Assembly: GCA_025210515.1 (NCBI GenBank)
Contig: JAOARM010000025.1
Location: 62,001-126,000, forward strand
DNA length: 64,000 nt
Direction of reading: 5' to 3'
Source: Vallitalea sp.
Lineage (GTDB): Bacteria; Bacillota; Clostridia; Lachnospirales; Vallitaleaceae
Positions 46,362-56,400 of the stretch are shown piece after piece (within the stretch, counting starts at the first letter, position 1; each line of letters opens with the position of its first letter). The translations under genes and the position numbers were made by a program. The notes beneath the pieces were generated by a model. It had not been told where the DNA came from and did not search any database. It saw only the letters and a list, made by a program, of their open reading frames with translations.

Positions 46362-47449
46362 TAATTCACCTTCTCACTTAACAGAGCTTCTATTCCTTCA
46401 TATAATGCCTGTCTATAAATATCATCTTCTATATCGCTTTCCATATGCTCTATAAACTTTCCTATAACATTATTAGCATTTTCTTTTCTTAATTGGTCTA
46501 AATCATAATTAGGAGTTGTTTTATCAATAATCTCAGTATAGATAACATGTTCTTCTAATCTATTTTTTATGTAATTAATGTCAAGTTTTATATCTTTATC
46601 TTTCATACCTTCTAATATGATTCTATATAGATTATGAAACTCATGATTTTGCAATTTATTTACAATTATATCAATAATACATTCTACTGTCATATTCTCA
46701 TCAATATCTATATGCATAATTACAAACTCTCTTTTGGCAAAAGGTACAAATGAAATATCTAATGTACTATTAGAAATGCACCCTTCTATTATCCCATGCT
46801 TATCTGATTCACTAAAATCAAGAGGTTCTGGGCTACCACAGTAAGCTATATTATCCTCAATAAAATCACTTTTATGGATATGTCCTAATGCAACATAGTC
46901 AAATCCTTTTTGTATAAGATTATTCTTATCTATTGGCAAATAATTTGATTGTTGATATATGTCTCCGTGAGCCAGTAAAATATTGATTTTATTTTTATCT
47001 TCTATTTGAATATCATTTAACAAATTATCTTTTATCTGTTTCTTATTCCAACTAAGACCATATATGTCTACTCCTATATCTTCAAATACTAATTTCTCTA
47101 TCTCAGTGTTTATTATATGTACATTATTTGACCAATTGATCAAACTATAGTTAGATTTATTACCTATTATTGGGTCATGATTACCTGCGATAATAATAAC
47201 TTTTGTATCTATGATCTTAGAAAATTGATTATTTAGCTCTTTCAAATCTCCAATTGTAATATATTCATCTTCGAATAAGTCGCCGCTTATTAATAATAAA
47301 TGTACTTTATTATCTCCCGCTCTTTTTACTATATTATAAAAAGTTTCTTTAATCTCGTTTCTACGTTTTTTTGCAAAGTCAATGCCAAAACTAGCTTTCT
47401 TGAACTCCATTCCTATATGGACATCTCCAGTATGAATAAATTTCACCAT
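46361..47449 (-). CDS. SbcD/Mre11-like DNA repair exonuclease (YhaO-type metallophosphoesterase)
   Basis: The protein is 362 residues. The metallophosphoesterase motifs appear in order: FIHTGDVHIG, SGDLFED, AGNHDPI, LAHGDIY and ALGHIHKS. It should be the nuclease partner of the ATPase encoded directly downstream, with stop and start overlapping. The start is the ATG at 47447-47449 behind AAAGGGG; an earlier in-frame ATG at 47473 lacks a ribosome binding site. No obvious promoter or regulator site was seen. Confidence 0.94.
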   Translation of the reverse strand: MVKFIHTGDVHIGMEFKKASFGIDFAKKRRNEIKETFYNIVKRAGDNKVHLLLISGDLFEDEYITIGDLKELNNQFSKIIDTKVIIIAGNHDPIIGNKSNYSLINWSNNVHIINTEIEKLVFEDIGVDIYGLSWNKKQIKDNLLNDIQIEDKNKINILLAHGDIYQQSNYLPIDKNNLIQKGFDYVALGHIHKSDFIEDNIAYCGSPEPLDFSESDKHGIIEGCISNSTLDISFVPFAKREFVIMHIDIDENMTVECIIDIIVNKLQNHEFHNLYRIILEGMKDKDIKLDINYIKNRLEEHVIYTEIIDKTTPNYDLDQLRKENANNVIGKFIEHMESDIEDDIYRQALYEGIEALLSEKVN

Positions 47450-47575
47450 AATATTTGCCCCTTTCGCGAACATATATTCTTATTTTATCAAATATATATA
47501 TAATTGCAAACCCTAACTTTAAAACATTCAATGAGTAATTTAACAAAAATTACTCTACACAAAGCATTATAAAAC

Positions 47576-47603
47576 TAAAAAAAGAAGTATTATCTACTTC
47601 TTT
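47576..47603 (-). terminator. Terminator overlapping the pfkA stop codon
   Basis: AAAGAAGTA/TACTTCTTT with a five-base loop is followed by T residues on the minus strand. The stop codon (47602-47604) is part of the stem. Confidence 0.8.
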
Positions 47604-48675
47604 AATCTCCAAAACTAGTATTTATTAATCTACCTGTGCTAATTAAAATATTATCTTTATCTACTAATTTTAACTTTCCTGCAACTTCTTCAAGTGGAGT
47701 TGCCCACAATTTTTTATTAACTATTGAAATAGTTTTTCCGTAATCTCTATTAGCTATTAATTCCGCCGCATATGCTCCTAACTTAGTTGCTAAAATTCTA
47801 TCATATGGAGAAGGAGTGCCTCCTCTTTGTTGATGTCCTGGAATAGTCACTCTTGTTTCTAATCCTAACTCTTCATTAATCTCATGTGCAAGTCTATAAG
47901 ATACTGATGAATGTTTCATTTTGGCTCTTTCTTTTTTGAATTCTTTTTTCTTCATTTTTGATTCTTTTGTAGTAACAGCTCCTTCTGAAACAGCCAGAAT
48001 AGAGAAGTTTTTTCCTGAAGAATGTCTCTTATCTAGTGAGTCAAGAACTTTATCTGTACTATAAGGTATCTCTGGTATTAGTATAACATCTGCACCTCCA
48101 GCAATACCTGCATATAGAGTTAGCCACCCTGCTTTATGTCCCATAAGTTCCACTAACATAACTCTATCATGAGAATCAGCAGTAGTATGAATTCTATCAA
48201 TTACTTCCGTCGCAATATCTACAGCACTGTGAAATCCAAAAGTTACATCGGTTCCCCATATATCATTATCTATAGTTTTAGGCAATGCAATAACATTAAG
48301 CCCTTCTTCTCTAAGAAGATTAGCATTTTTATGAGTTCCATTACCACCTAATGTTATTAAACAATCTAATTCCATTTTTGCATAATTTTCTTTCATGTTT
48401 TTTACTTTATCAATACCGTCTATTTCAATTTTTCTCATTTTTTTATAAGGAGTTCTAGAAGTACCAAAAATTGTACCTCCTCTAACTAATAACCCTGCAA
48501 AATCTTTTGGTGTCATAACTTGATAATTATTATGAATTAAACCTTTGAATCCATCTTTTATGCCTATGATTTCACAATCAAACATTCCATATGATGCTTT
48601 TGCTACTCCTCTTATAGCTGCATTAAGACCGGGACAATCTCCTCCACTTGTAAGTATTCCAATTCTTTTTTTCAT
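47602..48675 (-). CDS. pfkA: 6-phosphofructokinase
   Basis: This 357-residue glycolytic enzyme phosphorylates fructose-6-phosphate. GILTSGGDCPGLNAAIRG, the catalytic PKTIDNDI and MGHKAGWL are present. The nucleotide motif is GGNGTHKNA. Gly in the fourth position of the loop suggests ATP use, while Lys in PKTIDND is the feature of pyrophosphate-type and mixed-clade enzymes; the Asn where most have Asp or Glu is unusual. So the phosphoryl donor cannot be read with certainty. Its terminator overlaps the stop codon. Confidence 0.96.
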   Translation of the reverse strand: MKKRIGILTSGGDCPGLNAAIRGVAKASYGMFDCEIIGIKDGFKGLIHNNYQVMTPKDFAGLLVRGGTIFGTSRTPYKKMRKIEIDGIDKVKNMKENYAKMELDCLITLGGNGTHKNANLLREEGLNVIALPKTIDNDIWGTDVTFGFHSAVDIATEVIDRIHTTADSHDRVMLVELMGHKAGWLTLYAGIAGGADVILIPEIPYSTDKVLDSLDKRHSSGKNFSILAVSEGAVTTKESKMKKKEFKKERAKMKHSSVSYRLAHEINEELGLETRVTIPGHQQRGGTPSPYDRILATKLGAYAAELIANRDYGKTISIVNKKLWATPLEEVAGKLKLVDKDNILISTGRLINTSFGD

Positions 48676-48759
48676 GAAATTTCAACTCCTATTTGCATCC
48701 TAATATTATTATAAACTAAAATATATGTTTACATTCATAATAAAATGGATGTCAGTATC

Positions 48760-49278
48760 TTATTTCATAATCTTTAATTTTGGCTTAATCTTATCTATAT
48801 ATACGTTAATAAAATAAGTTAAAAAATAATCATATACAATGAAAAATACTTCTGCTAATATAACACTCCACCATAATACTGGTATTTTAACAACACTACT
48901 CATTATAAAATAATAAATTGCTATAGCAATATTAAAATACATTATTTTCAACAAATACTCTATAATAACAGATAGATTCTTGTTATTAGTTACAATTTCA
49001 ATTATGTATTTCATAATACTATAACTTCCAAAAAAACCTATATAAGTTATAATCTGAATTTTATTAGGCGCTAATATAAATGCTAATATACTTGATGCCA
49101 CATAAAACGTTATTCCACTAGTTAAATTAAATTCAATAATAACAATGCAAATAATTAATGCTGCCACGCCAAAGAAAAATAACGTATTAGTTTGAAATAC
49201 TGTACTTAGCATAATGACAATCTGGTTTATTGCTAATAGAACACCAAGAAAAGCTATTTTTTTTGAATTTAACAACAT
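48760..49278 (-). CDS. Multi-pass membrane protein of unknown function
   Basis: The protein is 172 residues with about five predicted membrane helices and little else; the layout faintly recalls small ECF-type or YbhN-like membrane proteins, but I assign no family. Its ATG lies inside the last codons of the J-domain gene (10-base overlap), and the ribosome binding site GGAGGTGAT is formed by that gene's GlyGlyAsp codons. It is therefore translationally coupled to the J-protein and probably works with it or with DUF5685. Confidence 0.75.
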   Translation of the reverse strand: MLLNSKKIAFLGVLLAINQIVIMLSTVFQTNTLFFFGVAALIICIVIIEFNLTSGITFYVASSILAFILAPNKIQIITYIGFFGSYSIMKYIIEIVTNNKNLSVIIEYLLKIMYFNIAIAIYYFIMSSVVKIPVLWWSVILAEVFFIVYDYFLTYFINVYIDKIKPKLKIMK

Positions 49279-49877
49279 GAAATAAGATCACCTCCAAGAC
49301 ACTCACATAAACAATCTGCGCATATAAGTTGTGTACAACAACCACAAGTATCATTATTGTTATAATTTCCTCTATTATATTGATATGCTCTTTGATTATA
49401 TCCATTTCGTACATTTTGAAGTCTAGCTAAATGATTTCTATATTCCATATTGTTTGGCTCCATATTAACAGCCGTCCTTGCATATTCAATTCCTTGATTA
49501 GTATACCCAGTTCCTATTAAGCATATAGACATTAAATAATACCACTCACCATTTTTATTGCTCATAGTGTTTAACATATTCATTGCATCTTGAAATCGTC
49601 TTACTTGTATATAACTTCTAATACTTGTATATTCAGAAGATGAGTAACTTGAATTAGAACTTGAATTATAACTACCATTAGAATAATTATTACTTCCATT
49701 CATTATTACTTCATACGCTTCTTGAATTTCTCTAAATTTTTCCTCAGCAAGATCGTTTAATGGATTATTGGCATATCTATCTGGATGGTACTTCTTTGCT
49801 AATTCTCTATAAGCTTTTTTTACTTCGTCTTTACTTGCTGTTCTATCAATTCCTAATACTTCATAAGGGTCTCTCAT
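49269..49877 (-). CDS. J-domain protein with Cys-rich C-terminus
   Basis: The protein is 202 residues. A full J domain lies at residues 1-60 ([24 protein letters not shown] motif in KKYHPDRY), followed by a Ser/Asn/Tyr-rich linker. A helical, TPR-like part (about 100-165) comes next, then a cysteine-dense tail (CGCC, then [12 protein letters not shown] and CC) that may bind metal. It is too short and lacks the zinc fingers of true DnaJ. It follows the DUF5685 gene by 74 bp and overlaps the membrane-protein gene, a grouping I associate with Clostridia. Confidence 0.88.
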   Translation of the reverse strand: MRDPYEVLGIDRTASKDEVKKAYRELAKKYHPDRYANNPLNDLAEEKFREIQEAYEVIMNGSNNYSNGSYNSSSNSSYSSSEYTSIRSYIQVRRFQDAMNMLNTMSNKNGEWYYLMSICLIGTGYTNQGIEYARTAVNMEPNNMEYRNHLARLQNVRNGYNQRAYQYNRGNYNNNDTCGCCTQLICADCLCECLGGDLISCC

Positions 49878-49951
49878 AGTCTTTTCCTCCTGTTAATTAA
49901 TTTGTCACAATATATTATAGTTAGCAAATCAGTATAATTAATATACTTAAC

Positions 49952-50761
49952 TTACTTATTATGAAATAACTTTCTATTTTTAATTCCAGAATATATAATA
50001 TTATCAAGAACAGCTTTTTCTTTCACTAATGGTAATTTATCCATCTCATTTTCTAAGAAAGATAAGTTAAGCTCTAGTAAATGTTTTGCATATTCTTCTA
50101 TATTATTTTCATTACATAAAAGAAATGGATTATAATTATTTTTCTTCTTATCTTTTTCCATATCATCATATGCATCTAATATATAAATATATTTTCCCAA
50201 ATACATACCAATATTATTTAAGTATTGTTTCCAATGATCATCTTTATATATAGTTAACTGTGCCATCAGATTACCAAATACATTAGATACTTTCTCTATA
50301 TCATTACATTTACTACTTTCAAGTTGTTCTAATTCTTCTATTGATTTGATGATTGCTTGATTTTTCTCAGGATATTTTTTCACTGCTTTTCTATATGCTC
50401 TATGAAAAGATAGCATAGCAAACACACTCTTAATACTACGATCGTCTTTCCAATCATCTTTTAGATTATTATATGCTAACATTACATTGAGAGCCGCACA
50501 ATATTCACTAACCTGGTTATTAATCATAAGTTGTTTGTTTTGAGGATGTGCTATACATCTTTTATTAACACATGTATTAGTTGGCTCATATAATGATGTT
50601 AATATAATAATAAGAAATGTCATATCATAATTAAGGGTAAATCTACTTATATTCCCATAGTTTTTCTTAAGAGCCATGCATAATCCACAATAATACCCTT
50701 TATATGTCATATAATCTTTTACTTTTAGTTCTAATTTATCAATCTGTACATAGCCAAACAT
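49952..50761 (-). CDS. DUF5685 family protein
   Basis: The protein is 269 residues, mostly helical. The start MFGYVQIDKLELKVKDYMTY and the cysteines in YYCGLCMALKKNYG and in CVNKRCIAHP, with the later LDAYDDMEKDKK, identify the DUF5685 group found beside J-domain genes in Clostridia. The conserved Cys and Asp residues suggest metal binding; the function is unknown. The start is the ATG at 50759-50761 after GAAAGGA; the frame is open 24 codons further without a ribosome binding site. Confidence 0.82.
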   Translation of the reverse strand: MFGYVQIDKLELKVKDYMTYKGYYCGLCMALKKNYGNISRFTLNYDMTFLIIILTSLYEPTNTCVNKRCIAHPQNKQLMINNQVSEYCAALNVMLAYNNLKDDWKDDRSIKSVFAMLSFHRAYRKAVKKYPEKNQAIIKSIEELEQLESSKCNDIEKVSNVFGNLMAQLTIYKDDHWKQYLNNIGMYLGKYIYILDAYDDMEKDKKKNNYNPFLLCNENNIEEYAKHLLELNLSFLENEMDKLPLVKEKAVLDNIIYSGIKNRKLFHNK

Positions 50762-51148
50762 ATTTAGTCCTTTCATAATGTTATAGTTTCTTAATATTAA
50801 TAGTATATAAGAAATATTAGAAAACCTCAACACTACAATTATTAAATTTTTCTCATTTAAAAATGCAAGCTAATCTTTTACCAAAAATCAATTGACTTAT
50901 TATTTCATAATATATACAAAATTATCGTTTATATTTTTTTTATTATGAATAGTTTATTTTTAGATTCAACCAATATTTTCTTATTTATAGCGCAAAATCG
51001 CTAGTATACTAACATTTTTTATAGAAAAATTGTACTATCTTCATTTTTAATTAAATTATCCCTTGCTTTTTTCCCCAATTATTGTAAAATAAATGTAGTA
51101 GCAGATATAAACCTTAACTAAAAAAATGATAAAGTAGGGTGATGAATT
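50762..51148. other. Intergenic region between divergent DUF5685 and GntR genes
   Basis: This very AT-rich stretch of 387 bp holds no gene, tRNA or strong hairpin. A possible weak promoter for the GntR gene (TTGCTT, 16 bp, TAAAAT) lies near 51062-51089. I see no clear inverted repeat for the GntR regulator itself. Confidence 0.4.
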
Positions 51149-51907
51149 ATGGCAAGTATTGACAATTTCAAAAAATATACCGTTAACAAATCCACTCCTA
51201 TTCCTCTGTATTTTCAATTTAAGAATATCTTAATTGAAATGATGAAGGATGATGTTTTACAACCAGGTGATATGATACCAACAGAATTTGAGTTATGTGA
51301 TATCTATGGCATTAGCAGAACTACTATTAGACAAGCTTTGACTGAACTAGTTAACGAAGGTAAATTCTATCGTGTAAAAGGAAGAGGTACTTTCGTTGCT
51401 CAAACTAAAATCGAGCATGACTTAACTAAAAAAGTGGAAAGCTTTTATGATGAAATGTTACGTTATGGATATACCCCTAGCACTAAGGTTTTAGAATTTA
51501 AGGTCGTTTCCGCTACTCCAGAAGTTTCAGCAGCTTTAAACTTAGCACCAAATACAGATGTCATTTATTTGAAAAGACTTCGTTTTTGTAATGATGAACC
51601 GGTAATGATTTCAAAAACTTATTTACCCTATTCGTTTTGTAAACATATTCTCGATAATGATATGAACGAAGAATCTCTATATGGCATACTATCTAGCAAC
51701 ATTAATACTAAAGTATATAAAATATTAAAGAATATGGAAGCTGTTGTTCCTACAAAAGAAGACTGTGAATTGCTTAATATTAATAAAACAACTGCAATTC
51801 AATTATTCCATTTAACTGGTTATAACAAGTTTGAGACACCTGTGGAATACTCTGTTATAAGATATAGAGGAGATAAAAATACCTTTTCTATTAAACAGTA
51901 TGTATAA
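51149..51907 (+). CDS. GntR-family transcriptional regulator (HutC/UTRA type)
   Basis: The protein is 252 residues. A winged-helix DNA-binding domain lies at about 12-85 (LCDIYGISRTTIRQALTELV, then GRGTFVAQ) and a UTRA effector domain at about 95-250 (RLRFCNDEPVMISKTYLP, later YSVIRYRGD). Such regulators sense sugars, amino sugars or amino acids. It stands alone, divergent from DUF5685 and convergent with the M42 peptidase, so the target genes cannot be named. Confidence 0.93.
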   Translation: MASIDNFKKYTVNKSTPIPLYFQFKNILIEMMKDDVLQPGDMIPTEFELCDIYGISRTTIRQALTELVNEGKFYRVKGRGTFVAQTKIEHDLTKKVESFYDEMLRYGYTPSTKVLEFKVVSATPEVSAALNLAPNTDVIYLKRLRFCNDEPVMISKTYLPYSFCKHILDNDMNEESLYGILSSNINTKVYKILKNMEAVVPTKEDCELLNINKTTAIQLFHLTGYNKFETPVEYSVIRYRGDKNTFSIKQYV

Positions 51908-51930
51908 GACCTGACGGTAATATTTAAAAA

Positions 51931-51962
51931 TAGGACTACTCATATGAGTAGTCCTATTTTTT
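51931..51962. terminator. Bidirectional terminator between gntR-type gene and M42 peptidase
   Basis: AATAGGACTACTC/GAGTAGTCCTATT around ATAT is flanked by A and T runs on both sides. It serves the convergent genes ending at 51907 and 51987. Confidence 0.85.
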
Positions 51963-51986
51963 ATACTATAAATATCATATATTAAT

Positions 51987-53012
51987 TTATCTTATATATT
52001 CTGCAAGTAATTTTAAAGTATTTAATATACCTTCTATATGAGTCCTTTCCATACCGTGTGATGCATGCACTCCCGGTCCAATAAGTGCACCTCTAATATT
52101 ATTTCCTGCACGTAATGAAGCTGATACATCTGAACCGTATTGTGGATATACATCTAATGCATACTTAATTTCATTGTCTTTTGCTAATTTAACTAATCTA
52201 TTAACCATATTATAATCATATGGTCCAGAGGAATCTTTAACACATATTGATACCTCTAATTCTGTACAACTAAGGTCATCTCCCATTGCTCCCATATCAA
52301 CTGCAATCATTTCTGTTATATCATTAGGAATATATGAAGAACCATGACCTACTTCTTCATATGTGGAAATAAATATTTTCAAAGTGTTTTTTGGAACAAT
52401 ATTGTAGTCTTTTATGTATTTTAACAATGCAAATATAGTTGCTATACCAGCTTTATCATCTAAATGCCTTGATTTGATATATCCATTTTCAGAAATCCTA
52501 ACTCTTGGATCAAAAGCTATAAAATTACCTACTTCTATACCTAACTTATTGACATCTTCTATAGAATTTACATTTTCATCAATCCTAATTTCCATATTCT
52601 CTTCTATACGTTTATGATCTCTAGCTTCTGCATATACATGAACAGAAGGCATATTACTTAGGATTGTACCTTCATATACTTTATTATCTCTTGTAAAGAT
52701 TTTACAATACTCTCCTTCAATACTCTGCATCATAAATCCACCGATACTAGTCAATCTAATAGTACCATTTGGATTAATAGATCTAACCATAGCTCCTAAA
52801 GTATCTATATGAGCTGATAAACCTAGCACTTCTTTTTCTTGTCCCTTTATGGTGATTATTCCACAGCCTTTGTTAGTAAATTCCATTTCATAACCTAAGT
52901 TCAATACTTCTTCATTTAACAATTCCATACCTTTATGACAAAATCCACTTGGACTTTCTGTATTGAGTATCTTTTCAAGAAAACTACATATATACTCCTT
53001 ATACTGATTCAT
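51987..53012 (-). CDS. M42-family metallopeptidase (glutamyl/deblocking aminopeptidase type)
   Basis: The protein is 341 residues. The two-metal site is complete: His and Asp in SAHIDTLG, Asp in HLDDKAG, the Glu-Glu pair in STYEEVGHGS, Asp in VDMGA and the last His near GVHASHGMERTH. It is cytoplasmic and trims N-terminal residues from peptides. AAAGGAAG precedes the ATG. It lies 58 bp after the MscS gene in the same direction. Confidence 0.93.
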   Translation of the reverse strand: MNQYKEYICSFLEKILNTESPSGFCHKGMELLNEEVLNLGYEMEFTNKGCGIITIKGQEKEVLGLSAHIDTLGAMVRSINPNGTIRLTSIGGFMMQSIEGEYCKIFTRDNKVYEGTILSNMPSVHVYAEARDHKRIEENMEIRIDENVNSIEDVNKLGIEVGNFIAFDPRVRISENGYIKSRHLDDKAGIATIFALLKYIKDYNIVPKNTLKIFISTYEEVGHGSSYIPNDITEMIAVDMGAMGDDLSCTELEVSICVKDSSGPYDYNMVNRLVKLAKDNEIKYALDVYPQYGSDVSASLRAGNNIRGALIGPGVHASHGMERTHIEGILNTLKLLAEYIR

Positions 53013-53070
53013 TAATAAATACTTCCTTTCTAAATATTCTATACGTTAATATATAATAATAATTATAATT

Positions 53071-53910
53071 CTATTTATTATCATTAATTATATTAACATC
53101 CATATGTGGATATGGTATAGAGATATTTTCTTGATCAAATTTAATCTTCATTTGCTCAATTAAGTCAAATTTTACTTTTAAATAATCTTGTGTATTGCAC
53201 CATACTAATACAGCATAATTAACTGAGCTATCCCCATGTTCGCATATATTAATATATGGCTCTTTATCTTTAATTATTAGTGGGTGTTTATTAATAACTT
53301 GTCTAATTGCATCTTTAACAGCTTTTGTATTTTCTTCATATGCTACACCGAAAGTTAAATCTACTCTTCGTATAGACATAGTTGAATGGTTAATTACACT
53401 ATTATTAGATAAGTTTCCATTAGGTAAAGTTATAACTTTATTATCTCTTGTTCTTAGTGTAGTGTAAAAAACTTGAATATCTTCTACAATTCCTTCGTGC
53501 CCAAAAGCTCTTTCTTCAATAAAATCTCCAACTTTAAATGGTCTAAGTAATAATATTAGTATACCACCAGTAAGATTTGCCAAGCTTCCTTGTAACGCCA
53601 TACCAACACCAATCCCAGTTGCTCCAATAACAGCAATTATAGAGGTAGTTGGTATTTCTAAGTTTTCAATTACAATAACAATCAATAAAATCTTTAACAT
53701 AAGTCTTGATGCTGATATTAGAAATTTGGATAATGAAACATCTACTTTTGATTTCTCAAAAAATTTCTCCATTAATTTAACTAGATATTTAATTATCTTT
53801 AATCCTATTGCAAAAATTATTAAACTTACTATTAATTTAAGCCCATATTTAGCTATTAAATCTAGAGCTTTTATTTTCCATACATCAAAGTGTTTTATTA
53901 TAGTATCCAT
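53071..53910 (-). CDS. Small-conductance mechanosensitive channel, MscS family
   Basis: The protein is 279 residues. Three membrane helices lie at about 15-40, 60-85 and 90-130. The pore-lining TM3 has the Gly/Ala pattern IAVIGATGIGVGMALQGSLA. The beta domain starts FKVGDFIEE, with VITLPNGNLSNNSVIN. It opens under membrane tension and protects the cell from osmotic downshock. AAAGGAAG precedes the ATG. Confidence 0.95.
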   Translation of the reverse strand: MDTIIKHFDVWKIKALDLIAKYGLKLIVSLIIFAIGLKIIKYLVKLMEKFFEKSKVDVSLSKFLISASRLMLKILLIVIVIENLEIPTTSIIAVIGATGIGVGMALQGSLANLTGGILILLLRPFKVGDFIEERAFGHEGIVEDIQVFYTTLRTRDNKVITLPNGNLSNNSVINHSTMSIRRVDLTFGVAYEENTKAVKDAIRQVINKHPLIIKDKEPYINICEHGDSSVNYAVLVWCNTQDYLKVKFDLIEQMKIKFDQENISIPYPHMDVNIINDNK

Positions 53911-53993
53911 ATAATGTTCTTCCTTTCTCTTTAGTAATTTATAGTTTTTTTCTAAAAAGCAATAAGCTCTTTAGTATTATGTTCTGTTATTAA

Positions 53994-55820
53994 TTAACTT
54001 TCTTCTGTATCATCTTGTAATAATATTAGTGGCGAAATATCTTTCCATTGTTTTATTGCTTCATCTTTTTTATATAATTTATCAAGATAAGAATATTTTA
54101 TTAAGAATACATATTCCTCTGAATTAGTTAGTTTAAATGCAATATATTTCCCATCATAAGAGCAATAAGCAAGTCCTATGTCTTTCTTGTCTTCAATAAT
54201 ATCTCGATATTGTAATTGATCTAATATTGCAAACTTATCATCCTCTGATAATTCATATAACGTATCGTTTAGAAAATCATCTGTTAACGTATTAATATTA
54301 AATCCTGGGTGATTAGTACTAAATGTATATAAATCATTAATATTAGTATCTATTATTTTCCAAGTATCATTTTTTTCTAGTGCGAATTTTTCATAATCTT
54401 GATAATTCTTTTCATCTGATGCCACAACATATGCATATTTTCCATCAGATTTCATATATCTTATAAATGCATTAGAAGAGAAATACTCATCAATCTTAGT
54501 TTTTATTTCATTATCTAATATAAGATTAGCTTCTAAAGGTTCATTGAATCCATATTCTATATACTCATTATTATCAATAAAACTATAACTATCTTTATCT
54601 ACAATAGCATACTTGTTATCATCTATTTTATATGAAATCATATAGTTTTTATTATTATAATTATATAGAAACTTCATTTTATTATATATTTCTTCTGTCA
54701 CGTCTAGTTTATATTTATTAACTAAATCTTCTATAGTCATTTTTATGTTCTGCTCTAAGCTATAGGGATTATTCAAAAATACTATATACTCTTCTTTTGG
54801 AAGTTGTTCTACATTCTCTAACAACTGTGCACAGTATTTTTCTATTTTTCCTAGTATAAGCTTATTTTTATCATTTATAACTGTTGTCTTATTAAAGTGT
54901 GTAATATATCTACCATATTTCTCTAATACATTGTTAACATCTTCTTCATTAGCAATTGTTAGTATATCTTTTGTTAATTTTTCATCTGATATAAGTATAT
55001 CAGTTAAAATCTCTTTAACTTCTATATTAGTTAAATCATTTAGGTTGTCCATATATTTTGATGCTTTTTGTCTATCTATGTTATCTTTATCATTTTTATA
55101 GATTTCATATAGCTCTTGACTTTTTGCAGTATTTAACTTTTTCATTAGTTCATTTAGCTTTTGTTTATCAATTGATATCAAAACAATTAATTTATCTTCT
55201 GCAAAAGAAACTTTTGAAAGTGATGCTATAGGTGGTATATTATAATCATCTAAATTAATTGTTAATATTGTTTCTTTATTAATCAATTTATTTTTGATTG
55301 ATTTTTCAAGGATATTAGGAAGTGATAATAATTTCTTGTTTCTCAAAGTCATATTTTGAAGTTTTAACGTTACTTCTCTTTTATCAACTTCTAATACTAT
55401 ATCCATAGCAATTGGTATATTAATTCCATATATATTAAGATTAATAAAAGCTTTACTTTTATTAGTATCTATATAACCATCTAATATTTTGTATCCTTTC
55501 GCAAGATTTATATGTTTTATTCTTTCATTAAATGATGTAGTTATGACATCGTTGGATAGTTCAATGGCCACTGTATTATCTTCAATCTCTAATATTTTAT
55601 GAATATCTTGTGTTTTAAAATAGTTATTAAGCTCCATTTGATTAAAGGCAACTTTAAATCTTGAATTATGAAGATATATTAATACTATAACTATAAATGT
55701 AATAATTAACAGTATTATTTCTAGTACTATTATTAGTCCTCGTAATACTTTTGGTTTTGTCTTATTACTTATTGCTATTTGCTCATTTTTCATATTTTCT
55801 ACCTTATTATTTTCTTGCAT
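53994..55820 (-). CDS. Long membrane-anchored protein of unknown function
   Basis: The protein is 608 residues. A basic start is followed by one strong membrane helix (about 27-48) and then a large extracytoplasmic part. Residues ~60-215 alternate hydrophobic strands and resemble the YpmS/DUF2140 layout, but this is a weak impression. The middle is helical (230-330). The last 250 residues contain beta-rich stretches without known motifs. No catalytic signature is seen. The first ATG (55818-55820) lies 17 bases from GGAG; the ATG at 55793, five bases after AAGGTAG, is a good alternative start. Confidence 0.8.
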   Translation of the reverse strand: MQENNKVENMKNEQIAISNKTKPKVLRGLIIVLEIILLIITFIVIVLIYLHNSRFKVAFNQMELNNYFKTQDIHKILEIEDNTVAIELSNDVITTSFNERIKHINLAKGYKILDGYIDTNKSKAFINLNIYGINIPIAMDIVLEVDKREVTLKLQNMTLRNKKLLSLPNILEKSIKNKLINKETILTINLDDYNIPPIASLSKVSFAEDKLIVLISIDKQKLNELMKKLNTAKSQELYEIYKNDKDNIDRQKASKYMDNLNDLTNIEVKEILTDILISDEKLTKDILTIANEEDVNNVLEKYGRYITHFNKTTVINDKNKLILGKIEKYCAQLLENVEQLPKEEYIVFLNNPYSLEQNIKMTIEDLVNKYKLDVTEEIYNKMKFLYNYNNKNYMISYKIDDNKYAIVDKDSYSFIDNNEYIEYGFNEPLEANLILDNEIKTKIDEYFSSNAFIRYMKSDGKYAYVVASDEKNYQDYEKFALEKNDTWKIIDTNINDLYTFSTNHPGFNINTLTDDFLNDTLYELSEDDKFAILDQLQYRDIIEDKKDIGLAYCSYDGKYIAFKLTNSEEYVFLIKYSYLDKLYKKDEAIKQWKDISPLILLQDDTEES

Positions 55821-56068
55821 TGAATTATGGGACAGCTCCTTTTCCCTCCTATAATTATAACCCTGTGTTGGTGTGTCTAATGTCTATTATATAGTTTGTC
55901 GAATAATAAAACAAGTAACTACTTAATAATTTACTTATAACTAGATTATTACCAATTGTTAGTATATATACGATAAACTGATAATAATTATTACTTTAAT
56001 TAAAAAATTATTGCTTCATTACCTTTATATTGAATGTTATAAGTTTTAGAAAAGATTTAATGGAGGGT

Positions 56069-56181
56069 TCCGCTACGAATGTATAGGGTAATATTACGTC
56101 AGCTAATTAATCGTCCTGATTAAAATAGCTGACCTCGCCGTCCTGGCTCATCCTCCATATTACCCTATACATTCTCCGCTA
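56069..56181. other. Structured palindromic element: 18-bp stem, two inner hairpins with identical loops, 7-bp flanking direct repeats
   Basis: A perfect 18-bp inverted repeat (GAATGTATAGGGTAATAT, 56077-56094, with its complement at 56157-56174) encloses two more hairpins. On the minus strand these are GCC-AGGAC-GGC and a long stem GTCAGCTA/TAGCTGAC with loop AGGAC. Both loops are identical. TCCGCTA flanks the whole as a direct repeat (56069-56075 and 56175-56181). It lies alone in the 580-bp space between asnS and the 608-residue protein gene. It may be a small structured RNA or a MITE-like insertion. The rest of that space shows nothing recognisable. Confidence 0.75.
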
Positions 56182-56400
56182 GTTACATGGTTTTACAGGA
56201 TTATATGTGCTATATTCATTAAATGTTTGCAATAAAGAAAAGCTTTTATATTAGTACTTAAATTATTTTTATTTAGTAAAAATCTTAATGATAATAAAAA
56301 TAAAAAGTGGCTATATTATAATATTACTTATTATAATACAACCACTAAATATATGTTTATATTTATATTAATAAAACTCTAACTAGATATATATTATTTC

